64,000 nt of DNA from Firmicutes bacterium ASF500 (GTDB lineage Bacteria > Bacillota > Clostridia > Oscillospirales > Oscillospiraceae), in the NCBI GenBank assembly GCA_000492175.2, contig CP097573.1, positions 1,550,001 to 1,614,000 of the forward strand. Direction: 5' to 3'. The position numbers and the translations under genes were made by a program. Positions 17,058 to 28,228 of this stretch are shown here, piece by piece. Position 1 is the stretch's first letter. Each line of letters begins with the position of its first letter. The notes beneath the pieces are model-generated. The model saw only the letters and a program-made list of their open reading frames with translations, was not told the DNA's origin and made no database searches.

Positions 17058-18113
17058 TTAGGTCGCCGCCCGCAGGGCCGCACCTCCCAGACGGGCCAGG
17101 GAGGCCGCCACGGTCAGCAGGTCCTTGGGATCGGCATCCAGGGCGGCCCGGAGGGCGGAGGCCAGGTTGGCGGGCTGTAGGGCCTCCTTCACTGTTCTGG
17201 CGTCCCCGGAGGACAGAAGCTCGTAGAGGGTGTCGGCCACCGTCTCCCGCTGCTGGCAGGTCAGCCCGGCCAGCCAGCCCTTCAGCGTCCGGTCGATCAT
17301 CCGGCTCCCGGCGTCCACCCCCTCCACCTGGACGAAGCCGGGACCCATCACCTGCCAGGAGTAGGGATTGTGCTGAAACAGGCCCTCCTGGTCGCTGGCC
17401 ACCACGGCGCAGGGCTCCTCGTGGCCCAGCAGCAGCCCCACCACCGACGACTGGGGCACGAGGGACCGGACGCGGGTGCGCAGCTCCTGATACCCCGGCC
17501 GGGCCAGGAGGTAGGGTCCGAAGCCGGGGCCGTCGAAGGAATACACCCGCCCGATTCGGTCCCGGACCCGCCCCGGGCACAGGCAGGCCCCCGCCGCCGC
17601 CAGGTTGCCCCCTTTGGAGTGTCCCCCCAGCGTCACCAGCCCGGGGAACTCCTCCGCCCAGGAGCGAATATACTCCGCCGCCGCCAGCTGGGCGGGGACC
17701 ACGTCTAAAAAGCTGAGGTTGAAGTCCTCCTTCCAGCCCACCAGGGTGCCGTCGGTCCCCCGGAAGGCCAGGAAGGACGAGCCATCCCCGGTGAGGACGG
17801 TGAGGGCGGCAAACTGGCTCTCCTCCTCCGGCACGAACCGGTCCGCGTAGCGGTACAGCTCCATCCCGGCAAACCGTGGGGCCGCCGCCAGCGCCCGGAG
17901 GAGGTCCAGGTCCCGCTCCCGCCGTTTTGCCGGCGGGTGGGCCAGATAGCCCTCCGCCGCCCTGCCCAGCGGGACCCGCTCCCCCGCCGGGACCAGGCCG
18001 TCAAAGCGGACATAGGACAGCACCGCCAGCACCAGGGCGTCCACCGCCCCAAACGGGACCCGGCTCAGAGGCAGGTCCCCCCGCCAGGCCAGATAATCCA
18101 GAATATTTCCCAT
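17058..18113 (-). CDS. DUF2974 (Mbeg1-like) alpha/beta-hydrolase
   Basis: 351 residues. The sequence opens MGNILDYLAWRGDLPLSRVPF, the DUF2974 signature, and contains LAFRGTDGTLVGWKEDFN and the nucleophile elbow LGGHSKGGNLA, followed by IGRVYSFDGPGF (candidate acid) and a late HNPYSW. It is likely a cytosolic lipase- or esterase-like enzyme with unknown substrate. It is divergent from spoIIID; no operon partners. Confidence 0.88.
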   Translation of the reverse strand: MGNILDYLAWRGDLPLSRVPFGAVDALVLAVLSYVRFDGLVPAGERVPLGRAAEGYLAHPPAKRRERDLDLLRALAAAPRFAGMELYRYADRFVPEEESQFAALTVLTGDGSSFLAFRGTDGTLVGWKEDFNLSFLDVVPAQLAAAEYIRSWAEEFPGLVTLGGHSKGGNLAAAGACLCPGRVRDRIGRVYSFDGPGFGPYLLARPGYQELRTRVRSLVPQSSVVGLLLGHEEPCAVVASDQEGLFQHNPYSWQVMGPGFVQVEGVDAGSRMIDRTLKGWLAGLTCQQRETVADTLYELLSSGDARTVKEALQPANLASALRAALDADPKDLLTVAASLARLGGAALRAAT

Positions 18114-18204
18114 TCTCCCCGCCTCCCGTCAGTCCAATCTATGCTCATATCTCCCGGAAGGACCGCATAGGATGGAAGCAGAAAGAGGCGGGGAGTGTTG
18201 TGCT

Positions 18205-18453
18205 TTGAAAGGAAACATGGAGGAGCGGGCCGAGCGTCTGGCGCTCTACATTCTGGAAAACCGGGCGACGGTGCGCTCCGCGGCACAAAAGTTTGGGATC
18301 AGCAAGAGCTCGGTACACAAGGATTTATCCGAGCGCCTGCCTACCTTCAACCGGACGCTCTATCTCCAGGTAAAAGAGGTCCTGGAGCAGAACAAGGCTG
18401 AGCGCCACATCCGGGGCGGCATCGCCACCAGGAGGAAATACAAAGGAGCTTAA
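18205..18453 (+). CDS. spoIIID: Sporulation transcription factor SpoIIID
   Basis: About 82 residues. The helix-turn-helix TVRSAAQKFGISKSSVHKDLSERL and the tail HIRGGIATRRKYK are diagnostic. SpoIIID acts in the mother cell, tuning sigma-E and sigma-K regulons. Start choice is uncertain: a TTG at 18205 has GGGGAG about ten bases upstream, while the ATG at 18217 has AAAGGA too close; family N-termini favour the earlier start. An efficient terminator follows at once. Confidence 0.93.
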   Translation: MKGNMEERAERLALYILENRATVRSAAQKFGISKSSVHKDLSERLPTFNRTLYLQVKEVLEQNKAERHIRGGIATRRKYKGA

Positions 18454-18491
18454 AAAAAGAGCGGACACGTCCTTGTGTTCCGCTCTTTTTT
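18454..18491 (+). terminator. spoIIID terminator
   Basis: AAAAAGAGCGGACAC pairs with GTGTTCCGCTCTTTTT (one bulge), immediately after the stop codon. Confidence 0.85.
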
Positions 18492-18535
18492 ATGTTAAGA
18501 TGGTACAATTAAAAATCAAAGCGGGGGTCAACGCC

Positions 18536-19366
18536 ATGAGCTACGCCGACCAGGTATTCATTCAAAACTGCAAGGACATTCTGTCCAGGGGGGTGTGGGA
18601 CACCGACCGGGAGGTCCGTCCCCGGTGGGAGGACGGGACGCCCGCCCACACTGTCAAGCTCTTCGGGGTGGTCAACCGCTACGACCTGCGCCGGGAGTTC
18701 CCCATCCTGACGGTGCGCAAGCAGTATATCAAGTCGGCGGTGGACGAGCTGCTGTGGATTTGGCAGAAGAAGTCCAACAACATCCGCGACCTGAACAGCC
18801 ACGTCTGGGACGCCTGGGCGGACGAGTCCGGCTCCATCGGCAAGGCCTACGGCTATCAGCTGGGAGTAAAGCACCGCTACCCCCAGGGGGACATGGACCA
18901 GGTGGACAAAATTCTCTGGGACCTGAAACACGACCCCGCATCCCGTCGCATCCTGGCTACGATGTATAACCACCACGACCTCAGCGAGATGGCCCTATAC
19001 CCCTGCGCCTACTCTATGACCTTCAACGTCTCCGGGAACACCCTCAACGCCATTTTGAACCAGCGCTCCCAGGACATGCTCACCGCCAACGGCTGGAACG
19101 TGATGCAGTACGCCGTACTGCTCCACATGATCGCCCAGGTGACGGGCTTTGAGGCCGGCGAGCTGGTCCACGTCATCGCCGACTGCCACATCTATGACCG
19201 CCATGTCCCTGTGGTGGAGGAGCTCATCGCCCGCGCCCCCTTCGACGCCCCCAAATTCAGCCTGGACAAGTCCATCACCGACTTTTACGCCTTCACCCCC
19301 GCCAGCGTAAGCCTGGAGAGCTACCAGGCCCATCCGCTGGACCAGAAAATACCTGTGGCCGTGTGA
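18536..19366 (+). CDS. thyA: Thymidylate synthase
   Basis: 276 residues. It methylates dUMP to dTMP using methylene-tetrahydrofolate. Motifs: WDTDREVRPRWEDGTPAHT, FPILTVRKQYIKSAVDELLW, the catalytic Cys157 in ALYPCAYSM, NQRSQDMLTANGWNVMQYA and HIYDRHV. The PCAY form of the active site matches the B. subtilis ThyA (phage phi3T) subtype rather than the PPCH form. A lipoprotein gene separates it from folA on the same strand; ThyA makes dihydrofolate that FolA recycles, so the three are probably one transcript. Confidence 0.95.
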   Translation: MSYADQVFIQNCKDILSRGVWDTDREVRPRWEDGTPAHTVKLFGVVNRYDLRREFPILTVRKQYIKSAVDELLWIWQKKSNNIRDLNSHVWDAWADESGSIGKAYGYQLGVKHRYPQGDMDQVDKILWDLKHDPASRRILATMYNHHDLSEMALYPCAYSMTFNVSGNTLNAILNQRSQDMLTANGWNVMQYAVLLHMIAQVTGFEAGELVHVIADCHIYDRHVPVVEELIARAPFDAPKFSLDKSITDFYAFTPASVSLESYQAHPLDQKIPVAV

Positions 19367-19391
19367 TTTTTTAAAATATGGAGGGAGTATT

Positions 19392-20114
19392 ATGGGTAAA
19401 CGGATGCTTTTTTTGACGGCGCTCTGTATGACAGTGGTTTTGTCTGCCTGCGCAAGGACACCTGGCGGCGCGGACTCACCGGACATATCCGGAAGCAGCG
19501 CCGGCTCCGGGCACGTCTCGACCCCCGCAGGCTCGTCGGTGACGGACGACGCGCTGCTGTATGAAAGATATACGGATGTCTCCGCGCTGCCCATGTTAGA
19601 TGTCGACATGGACGATGTGTGCGTGTTCGACGACAGAACGCTGACCCTTGAGGACGCCATCAGCAACGAACCGGAGCTGCTCACCTATAACCTGGAATAT
19701 TACACCGTCTCCGCCCAATTTGATCTTCTGATGGAGCTAGTCGGGGAAGAGGAGGGCATCCGGATCATAATGGGCAACGAAGAGCCCAACTTTGAGAAAG
19801 GATATTACTCGATCGAGGAGACAATCCATGCGCTGTCCACCTTGACTACGGAGGATATGGAGAGGGTCAGCAGCTATGAAAAGGAATACATCCTGCGCCT
19901 GATCAACACGTTTGATCTTGAGGAATATGTCGTGGTGGAGGCAGAGGAGACCCCGAAATACACCGAGGCCTATGCGGAGGCAGGGCCGCAGATAGCCGAC
20001 GGGCAAAAATACAAGTTCTATTATCTGTTCGCCAAGACCGCAAAGGTCCCGGAGTTTAAGCTGTATGGAGTATTTTGGGAGGACTTTTTCTGGGAGGACA
20101 CTCTCGCAGGATAA
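19392..20114 (+). CDS. Lipoprotein of unknown function within the thyA-folA operon
   Basis: 240 residues. Signal peptide MGKRMLFLTALCMTVVLSAC ends in a lipobox (Cys20). The mature part is strongly acidic (many Asp and Glu, as in DVDMDDVCVFDD), without recognisable catalytic motifs. It starts 25 bases after thyA and ends 24 bases before folA, with GGAGG before it. Its base composition is less GC-rich than its neighbours, which suggests later insertion between the folate genes. Function unknown. Confidence 0.75.
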   Translation: MGKRMLFLTALCMTVVLSACARTPGGADSPDISGSSAGSGHVSTPAGSSVTDDALLYERYTDVSALPMLDVDMDDVCVFDDRTLTLEDAISNEPELLTYNLEYYTVSAQFDLLMELVGEEEGIRIIMGNEEPNFEKGYYSIEETIHALSTLTTEDMERVSSYEKEYILRLINTFDLEEYVVVEAEETPKYTEAYAEAGPQIADGQKYKFYYLFAKTAKVPEFKLYGVFWEDFFWEDTLAG

Positions 20115-20138
20115 AAAATTTCTCTGGAGGAGAAGCGT

Positions 20139-20618
20139 ATGAATTTGATCGTAGCTGTGGACCAGAACTGGGCCATCGGGAGGGATGGCGACCAGCTCGT
20201 CTATATCTCAGCGGACCTGAAGCACTTCAAGGCCCTGACCACCGGGCATACGGTGATTTTAGGCCGGAAGACCCTGGCTACCTTCCCCGGGGGACGGCCC
20301 TTAAAGGGCCGGCGGAATCTGATTCTCTCCCGGACCCCCGGCTTTGTCCCCCAGGGGGCGGAGGTTTTCTCCGACCTGGACAGCCTGTTAGCCGCCGCCC
20401 CGGAGGACGCCTTTGTGCTGGGCGGGGCCTCGGTGTACCACGCCCTGCTGGACCGGTGCGACACCGCCTACGTGACCAAGATCGGCCGGGCCTTCCCAGA
20501 GGCCGACTGCTGGTTCCCCGACCTGGACGCCCGCCCCCAGTGGCGGGTGGAGGAGGAGAGCGAGCCCCAGGAGGAAAACGGCCTCCGCTTCCGCTACGTG
20601 ACCTATCGCAGACAGTAA
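20139..20618 (+). CDS. folA: Dihydrofolate reductase
   Basis: 159 residues, standard size. It reduces dihydrofolate with NADPH. Motifs: VAVDQNWAIGRDGDQLVYISADLKHFK (substrate-binding Asp in SADL), GHTVILGRKTLATFP, RNLILSRTPGF and VLGGASVYHALL. GGAGGAG precedes the ATG. It is the last gene of thyA-lipoprotein-folA, with a terminator after it. Confidence 0.95.
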   Translation: MNLIVAVDQNWAIGRDGDQLVYISADLKHFKALTTGHTVILGRKTLATFPGGRPLKGRRNLILSRTPGFVPQGAEVFSDLDSLLAAAPEDAFVLGGASVYHALLDRCDTAYVTKIGRAFPEADCWFPDLDARPQWRVEEESEPQEENGLRFRYVTYRRQ

Positions 20619-20622
20619 AAGT

Positions 20623-20649
20623 CCGGCCCTGTCCATTGGACAGGGCCGG
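20623..20649. terminator. Terminator between folA and the second MATE gene
   Basis: CCGGCCCTGTCC and GGACAGGGCCGG pair around ATT. The T-tract is weak on the plus strand (TTCTCGTTT). Confidence 0.65.
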
Positions 20650-20656
20650 TTCTCGT

Positions 20657-22039
20657 TTACATCGGGTTTTTCAGCGGGGCGATCTCCTTTTGATAGACCT
20701 TGTAGAGGAACAGGGCGCTCAAAATCATGGAGAAAATTTCCGCGAATGGGAAGGACCACCACACGGCGTCCAGACTGCCGGTGGTCCGGGCCAGCAGGAA
20801 GGCCGAGGGCAGGAGGAACACCAGCTGACGCACCACCGACACCGCCAGCGACAGCCCCCCGTGGCCCAAGGCCTGAAAGACCGAGGAGCCCACAATGCCG
20901 AAGCCGGCGGCGACGAAGCAGTAGGAGATGGTCCGCAGGGCGGGCACGCCGATGGAAAGCAGAGCGGCGGGGTCCTCTCCCTCCGCCGAGAACAGGCTGA
21001 GGAACACGTCGGGGAACAGCTGGAACAGGGCCAGCCCGACGGTCATGATCCCAATGGCGTAGGCCATGCTCAGCTTGATGGTCTTGACAATCCGCTCCGG
21101 CTTGCGGGCCCCGTAGTTATAGGCCACAATGGGCACCACGCCGTTGGTCAGGCCAAAGATGGGCATGAAGATGAAGGACTGGAGCTTGAAGTAGATGCCA
21201 AAGACCGCCGTGGCGGTGGAGGTGAAGGCGATCAAAATCTGGTTCATGCCGAACACCATCACCGAGCCGATGGACTGCATGATGATGGAGGGCAGGCCCA
21301 CGCTGTAGATGCCCCGGATGGTCTCCCGGTCAGGGCGCATCCCCTTGAGGGACATCTGAATCTCCGGGTTGTGGGTGAGGCACAGGAAGAGCCCCACCAT
21401 CCCGCCGACAATCTGCCCGGCCACGGTGGCTACGGCGGCCCCCGCCACCTCCAGCCTGGGGAAGCCGAAGAGGCCAAAAATCAAGAGGGGGTCCAGAATC
21501 AGGTTGATGACCGAGCCCGTGCCCTGAATCACCATGGCGTACACCGTCCGCCCGGTGGCCTGTACCAGCCGTTCGCTGGCTACCGAGACGAATATACCCA
21601 TGCTGCACCCGGCGATGATGGTCAAATAGTCGGTACCGTAGCGGATGATGCCGGGGATGTCGGTCTGGACGGTATAGAACATCCGGGCGCAGGTCAGGCC
21701 CAGGATGGTGAACACCAGGCCGCTGACCATCTCCAGCATCAGGCCGTTCATAGCGGTGCTGTTGACCCGCTTCTGGTCCTTCTGGCCCAGGCTCCGGGAC
21801 AGGAGAGCGTTGATGCCCACTCCGGTGCCCACCGCCACAGCGATCATCAGATTCTGCACCGGAAAGGCCAGCGACACCGCGTTCAGCGCGTCCTCGCTGA
21901 GCTTGGAGACAAAAAAGCTGTCCACAATGTTATAGCAGGCCTGGACCAGCATGGACATAATCATAGGCAGCGCCATGTTCAGCAGAAGCTTGTTTTCGGG
22001 CATAACGCCCATTTTGTTTTCATTTGTTGGCTGTGCCAC
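20657..22039 (-). CDS. MATE-family efflux pump (second)
   Basis: About 460 residues, twelve membrane helices, with QACYNIVDSFFVSKLSEDALNAVS and GINALLSRSLGQKD in the first half and MPIFGLTNGVVPIVAYNYGARKPER in the second. The open frame reaches an ATG at 22081, but that ATG lies inside the -10 box of a consensus promoter, so translation more likely starts at the GTG at 22039 (or TTG at 22042) behind GGGAGAGGA. The substrate is unknown. It is unrelated in context to the first pump and has no adjacent regulator. Confidence 0.9.
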   Translation of the reverse strand: MAQPTNENKMGVMPENKLLLNMALPMIMSMLVQACYNIVDSFFVSKLSEDALNAVSLAFPVQNLMIAVAVGTGVGINALLSRSLGQKDQKRVNSTAMNGLMLEMVSGLVFTILGLTCARMFYTVQTDIPGIIRYGTDYLTIIAGCSMGIFVSVASERLVQATGRTVYAMVIQGTGSVINLILDPLLIFGLFGFPRLEVAGAAVATVAGQIVGGMVGLFLCLTHNPEIQMSLKGMRPDRETIRGIYSVGLPSIIMQSIGSVMVFGMNQILIAFTSTATAVFGIYFKLQSFIFMPIFGLTNGVVPIVAYNYGARKPERIVKTIKLSMAYAIGIMTVGLALFQLFPDVFLSLFSAEGEDPAALLSIGVPALRTISYCFVAAGFGIVGSSVFQALGHGGLSLAVSVVRQLVFLLPSAFLLARTTGSLDAVWWSFPFAEIFSMILSALFLYKVYQKEIAPLKNPM

Positions 22040-22079
22040 CAAATCCTCTCCCTTTTCGTTCTTTTTTGCACAAGAACTC

Positions 22080-22108
22080 ATTATAAGGGAAAGAAATTTT
22101 TATGTCAA
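22080..22108 (-). promoter_or_regulatory. Consensus promoter of the second MATE gene
   Basis: Minus-strand TTGACA (22108-22103), 17-base spacer, TATAAT (22085-22080). It overlaps the furthest-upstream ATG of the pump, fixing the true start downstream. Confidence 0.85.
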
Positions 22109-22131
22109 TGACACTTTTACCAAAAAACCGC

Positions 22132-24726
<2,595 letters not shown>

Positions 24727-24812
24727 AGATAACACTCCTTTCAGGAATAGCCTGCGGTATGCTTGTAGTATAGGCCAGCCCGCCGGAGATTTCATGAACA
24801 GAGTGTGAATTT

Positions 24813-24839
24813 TTAGCACTCACATCACCAGAGTGCTAA
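24813..24839 (-). promoter_or_regulatory. CIRCE element (HrcA operator)
   Basis: TTAGCACTC, nine bases, GAGTGCTAA: a perfect match to CIRCE. It lies between clpB and the divergent small gene at 24906 and could affect both. Confidence 0.97.
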
Positions 24840-24853
24840 TTCAATGTTTTCCA

Positions 24854-24882
24854 TTGAATTTCCCGCCCCGCTGTGATATGCT
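24854..24882 (+). promoter_or_regulatory. Promoter of the 61-residue protein gene
   Basis: TTGAAT (24854-24859), 17-base spacer, TATGCT (24877-24882), 15 bases downstream of CIRCE. Confidence 0.65.
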
Positions 24883-24905
24883 GTACGCAAAGGGGGAATG
24901 TCCGA

Positions 24906-25091
24906 ATGGAGGAACCCGCGCTGAGCCAAGAGGTCCTCGCCGCACTGGACGAGATTGACCGCATCCTTCATCAAATGCTCATGCTGGCGGAGCTGTCCGC
25001 CAGTGACGGCGAAATCAACCGCCCCAACCTGCAAATTGTTCTGGAACACCTCCAGCACAAAATCGACCGCATCGCGGACCGGATCAGTTAG
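24906..25091 (+). CDS. Small helical protein, unknown function (61 aa)
   Basis: Begins MEEPALSQEVLAALDEID and continues as two long amphipathic, Leu-rich helices; no membrane segment or known motif. GGGGGAA precedes the ATG, a promoter lies upstream and a hairpin downstream. It is divergent from clpB, with the CIRCE box between them, so it might belong to the heat-shock regulon. Function unknown. Confidence 0.65.
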   Translation: MEEPALSQEVLAALDEIDRILHQMLMLAELSASDGEINRPNLQIVLEHLQHKIDRIADRIS

Positions 25092-25106
25092 AGATCAATT
25101 TACAGG

Positions 25107-25138
25107 CCAGCGCCCCAGACAAAAGTCTGAGGCGCTGG
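25107..25138. terminator. Hairpin after the small helical protein gene
   Basis: CCAGCGCCCCAGAC pairs with GTCTGAGGCGCTGG (one mismatch) around AAAA. The T-tract is poor. Confidence 0.5.
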
Positions 25139-25196
25139 TATCATATTTGCAACAAAGGTTAATCTATCGAAAAGTTCATGACCTGCCCCATCTTTA

Positions 25197-25556
25197 TCAC
25201 TCAGTACAATAGAATGCTAATTTCGAATCAGGCCGATAGACATTAAGCACTCGGTCTATTTGTTTACAGTGGTCTATCACATATTTTGTTCCCCGTGAGG
25301 TACCATCCCAAAACGCAATTACTATATCTGCGTAGCCTACAATTTGCAGATTTCTCTTTAATGGCGCCCCGCGTCCATATCTTTTATAGTTAGGGAAAAA
25401 CTCTGTCAGCTTTAATCCATGAGCCTTAGCATATTCTTTTGCACAGGTATCAATCCCCTTTGCCCCTCCTGAAACAATTTCCGTTGTACCATCCGGCAAA
25501 TATGTGCCCAAATCTTGAACTGTTAAACTCCGTGAACCAATAATCGCAACTTTCAT
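25197..25556 (-). CDS. SLOG-family nucleotide-binding protein (YspA/DUF2493-like)
   Basis: 119 residues. MKVAIIGSRSLTVQDLG and EIVSGGAKGIDTCAKEYAK are the DprA/lysine-decarboxylase-type Rossmann motifs of the SLOG superfamily, followed by FPNYKRYGRGAPLKRN and IVIAFWDGTSRGTKYVID. Such proteins may bind nucleotide-derived ligands and often sit in mobile or phage DNA. The gene is clearly AT-rich compared with its neighbours, a sign of recent transfer. It is divergent from the Arc-like gene at 25679. Confidence 0.85.
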   Translation of the reverse strand: MKVAIIGSRSLTVQDLGTYLPDGTTEIVSGGAKGIDTCAKEYAKAHGLKLTEFFPNYKRYGRGAPLKRNLQIVGYADIVIAFWDGTSRGTKYVIDHCKQIDRVLNVYRPDSKLAFYCTE

Positions 25557-25678
25557 TGCTACACCCCCAAAATCACTTCACCTTTTTTCCACTATAATAC
25601 CACCATTTTTGTTTTAACGCAATAGTAGCATTATAATGAAGTCATAATAATATAGAAGTGACATTCAGGGGTGCTATA

Positions 25679-25852
25679 ATGGACGACAAGCTCTTACGAT
25701 ATACATTACGTGTTGACCGGCTCTTGTTCCAGAAATTTCGGTACATCGCAGATTCAGAAGGCCGCTCAGCCAACAAGGAAATCGAGCAGTATTTGAAGCG
25801 GCGGGTAGCGGAGTACGAGAAGGAAAACGGAAAAATATCCCTTGACGAGTAA
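25679..25852 (+). CDS. Arc-like ribbon-helix-helix DNA-binding protein
   Basis: 57 residues. A beta strand (RYTLRVDRLLFQKF) followed by helices YIADSEGRSANKEIEQYLKRRVAEY is the Arc/MetJ ribbon-helix-helix layout. The ATG at 25679 follows AGGGG; a terminator follows. It shares an AT-rich divergent control region with the SLOG gene, and the pair may be a small transferred module. No toxin gene is adjacent. Confidence 0.8.
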   Translation: MDDKLLRYTLRVDRLLFQKFRYIADSEGRSANKEIEQYLKRRVAEYEKENGKISLDE

Positions 25853-25880
25853 AAAGGACGGCTTTCGCCGTCCTTTTTTT
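25851..25880 (+). terminator. Terminator of the Arc-like gene
   Basis: AAAAAGGACGGC, TTTC loop, GCCGTCCTTTTTTT. Confidence 0.9.
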
Positions 25881-26225
25881 GCTCACCTATTCAACTATTA
25901 CAAGGAATCTGAATAATTCCATACTTTGTTCCAAAAAGCGGCATCCTCAAAAGAAGATGCCGCTTATCACTCTGGCAGCAGAAAAGCACACGCTTTTCAC
26001 ATTGCAATCTAATTATAAGCCCCAGACGCAACAGGGGAAGGGCGGCTACCAAGCCCTCCTAGAGAATTCTCTAGCTGGCTATAGTATACACAAACTATGA
26101 TTTAAAATCCACATGTAAAATATACAAAGTTCAGGCAAAAAAATTGAACAACATTTCAAGATAATCTTGTCGCATTCTTGTACCCTCGAATTATATTTCA
26201 AAAGCGAATTGCTGTCAATACATTT
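25881..26225. other. AT-rich non-coding gap with palindromes
   Basis: A hairpin near 25937-25963 (GCGGCATC against GATGCCGC) and the perfect 16-base palindrome CTAGAGAATTCTCTAG (26059-26074) are visible. No plausible gene or promoter was found. Together with the AT-rich genes to its left this could be the scar of a mobile element. Confidence 0.5.
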
Positions 26226-27761
26226 TCACCAATCCAGCCGCAGTACCTCTCTGACCTGGACGCCCTGGGCCTGGAGGGCGGCGAGGTAGAGTACCAGGAA
26301 AAAGACCAGGGTGGACAGCCCGGCGGGGACGGGGGCCAGGCCGCTGTCCTTGAGGACGCGGAAGAGCAGATTTCCCGTCAGTCCCGCCAGCAGAGCGGCC
26401 AGACCGGGGGCGGTGAGCCACTGGAAGGGCTGGATTTTCAGCCCGACGGACCGGGCCAGCTGCCGCAGGCACAGCCCCAGCTCCAGGGCGGTGGACACCA
26501 CGGCTCCGGCCACATATCCCCCCATCCCCACCCCGGGCAGGGGGACCAGCGCCAGGGTAAACCCCAGCTGGACTACCCCGCCCAGCAGGGAGATGGCCGC
26601 CACCGTCCGCTGCCGCCCCACCCCGTTGAGAGAGGCGCACAGCACCGAACAGAAGCAGCTCATCGCCATCACACAGGCCAGGGGGATCAGGAACTCCCCC
26701 ACCCCCTCCTGGTGGAACATGGCCCTGCCCAGGTCGGGGCCCACCACCACCATCAGGGCCATGGAGGGCAGGGTGAGCAGGGCCACCGCCGACACCGCCT
26801 GAGAGACCAGCCGACGCGCCTGCCCGGGCCGGTCCAGAGCCTGGGCCCGGGCCAGCCTGGGCACCAGCACCAGATTCAGCGCCCCCAGAAATACGATGGG
26901 CAGGGACAGCATGGGCAGGGTCATGCCGCACACCACCCCGAACTGGGACATAGCCTCCGACCGGTCCACGCCCCCCTCCACCAGCTTCTGGGGGATGAGG
27001 GCGGAGTTTGCCGCCCCCAGCAGATTGCCCAGCAGGGCGTTAAACCCCACCGGCAGGGCGATGGACAGAATGCGCCGGCGGCGCACCCTGCCCTCCTCCG
27101 CCCGTCCGGTGAGGGTCCGCCGCCCCATCCGCCGGCGGTAGAGGACCACCAGCGTGACGGCGGAAAACACCTCGCAGATGACCATCCCCCCCACAATGAG
27201 GCCCACCACCCGCTCGGGGTACTGGGGCAGGAACAGGACCAGCAGGGCGATCACCGCGAGGGTGCGGACAAATTGCTCCAGCAGCTCCACCACGGCGGGG
27301 GGCCGGACCACTCCGGAGCCATAGAAAAAGTGCTTGTGGATGTTTTCCACCCCGGTGAGGGCCACGCAGGGGACCAGCAGAATCAGCCCCAGCTGGGTCC
27401 GGGCGTCCCCCAGGAGATAGACGGAGATGGCGTCCGACCCCAAGATCACCGCCGTCCCCACCGGGAGCAGCAGGAGGAAAAACAGCCTCAGCGAGGTGGA
27501 CACCGTCTGGTCCGCCGCCCTGCGGCTGCCCAGAGCCAGGTGCTGGGAGGTGAGATTGGAGCAGGCGGAGGTCACCCCCACGGCGGTGAGGGACAGAATC
27601 ACCGAATAGGCCGGCATCACCAGCTGATACAGCCCCATCACCTCCGCCCCCACCAGCCGGGACAGCACCACCCGGTAGAAGAACCCCAGCACCTGAGAAA
27701 TGGCGCTCAGCGCCGTCAGAAACACCGCCCCTCGCCCGGCGGACAGCATTTTTTCAGACAA
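26226..27761 (-). CDS. spoVB: SpoVB/MurJ-type lipid flippase
   Basis: About 511 residues with twelve or more membrane helices in the MOP superfamily pattern. GFFYRVVLSRLVGAEVMGLYQL at the N-terminus (equivalent to the SpoVB G-x-YR-ViLSR motif), AVGVTSACSNL, and later NSALIPQKLVEGGVDRSEAMSQFGVVCGMTLPML support a stage V sporulation protein B-like role, moving peptidoglycan or polysaccharide lipid precursors across a membrane. The most plausible start is the TTG at 27761 behind GGGGAGGGGA; ATG 27749 is an alternative. It stands alone on the minus strand. Confidence 0.85.
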   Translation of the reverse strand: MSEKMLSAGRGAVFLTALSAISQVLGFFYRVVLSRLVGAEVMGLYQLVMPAYSVILSLTAVGVTSACSNLTSQHLALGSRRAADQTVSTSLRLFFLLLLPVGTAVILGSDAISVYLLGDARTQLGLILLVPCVALTGVENIHKHFFYGSGVVRPPAVVELLEQFVRTLAVIALLVLFLPQYPERVVGLIVGGMVICEVFSAVTLVVLYRRRMGRRTLTGRAEEGRVRRRRILSIALPVGFNALLGNLLGAANSALIPQKLVEGGVDRSEAMSQFGVVCGMTLPMLSLPIVFLGALNLVLVPRLARAQALDRPGQARRLVSQAVSAVALLTLPSMALMVVVGPDLGRAMFHQEGVGEFLIPLACVMAMSCFCSVLCASLNGVGRQRTVAAISLLGGVVQLGFTLALVPLPGVGMGGYVAGAVVSTALELGLCLRQLARSVGLKIQPFQWLTAPGLAALLAGLTGNLLFRVLKDSGLAPVPAGLSTLVFFLVLYLAALQAQGVQVREVLRLDW

Positions 27762-27838
27762 ACCGATCCCCTCCCCTCCTGACAATCTATTCGGGAGGGG
27801 CAAAGGTTAAGACAGGAACTTTTTTCCTGATCGTTCCG

Positions 27839-27969
27839 CTATTGAAACAGCTCATGGACCGGACAGTGAAATACCTTTGCTAAGCGCAGAGCATCCGTCA
27901 CCATCATCCTTTCAGCCTAAGCTTTCGCACATTGCAGATAAAGAGTTTTATATAGTCTTCTTTCCCCAT
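27839..27969 (-). pseudogene. XRE-family regulator with internal deletion
   Basis: The start region is perfect (GGAGGTGAT before ATG at 27969; TATAAT upstream), and the protein begins MGKEDYIKLFICNVRKLRLKG, the first helix of an XRE domain, then stops. Another frame resumes at once with VTDALRLAKVFHCPVHELFQ, the typical end of an XRE domain. The middle, including the recognition helix, is missing. The rest of 27804-28193 shows no other gene. Confidence 0.6.
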
Positions 27970-28193
27970 TTTTATCACCTCCATTTTTTATTATACATGT
28001 TAGAATTTCTTCCGTTGACTTTTGGCAGAAATTCTGGCACACATAATAAAAATGGAGAGATATTGATTCAGTTGGCACAGTTTATCAAACCAATATAGAC
28101 TACCTGCCGGGACTGACAACAGAACGATCCCCATACCCGCGGTGACTGTGCGGCAGTCAAAATCGCTCATAGCCCGAAAAGCAAAAAGCCGCC

Positions 28194-28222
28194 TTGACAA
28201 AAGGTCAGGGCGGTGATATATT
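28194..28222 (+). promoter_or_regulatory. Promoter of a candidate small RNA
   Basis: TTGACA (28194-28199), 17 bases, TATATT (28217-28222). An inverted repeat (CCGCCTTGAC against GTCAGGGCGG) overlays the -35 box, a possible operator or an upstream terminator. Confidence 0.75.
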
Positions 28223-28228
28223 AAACAT

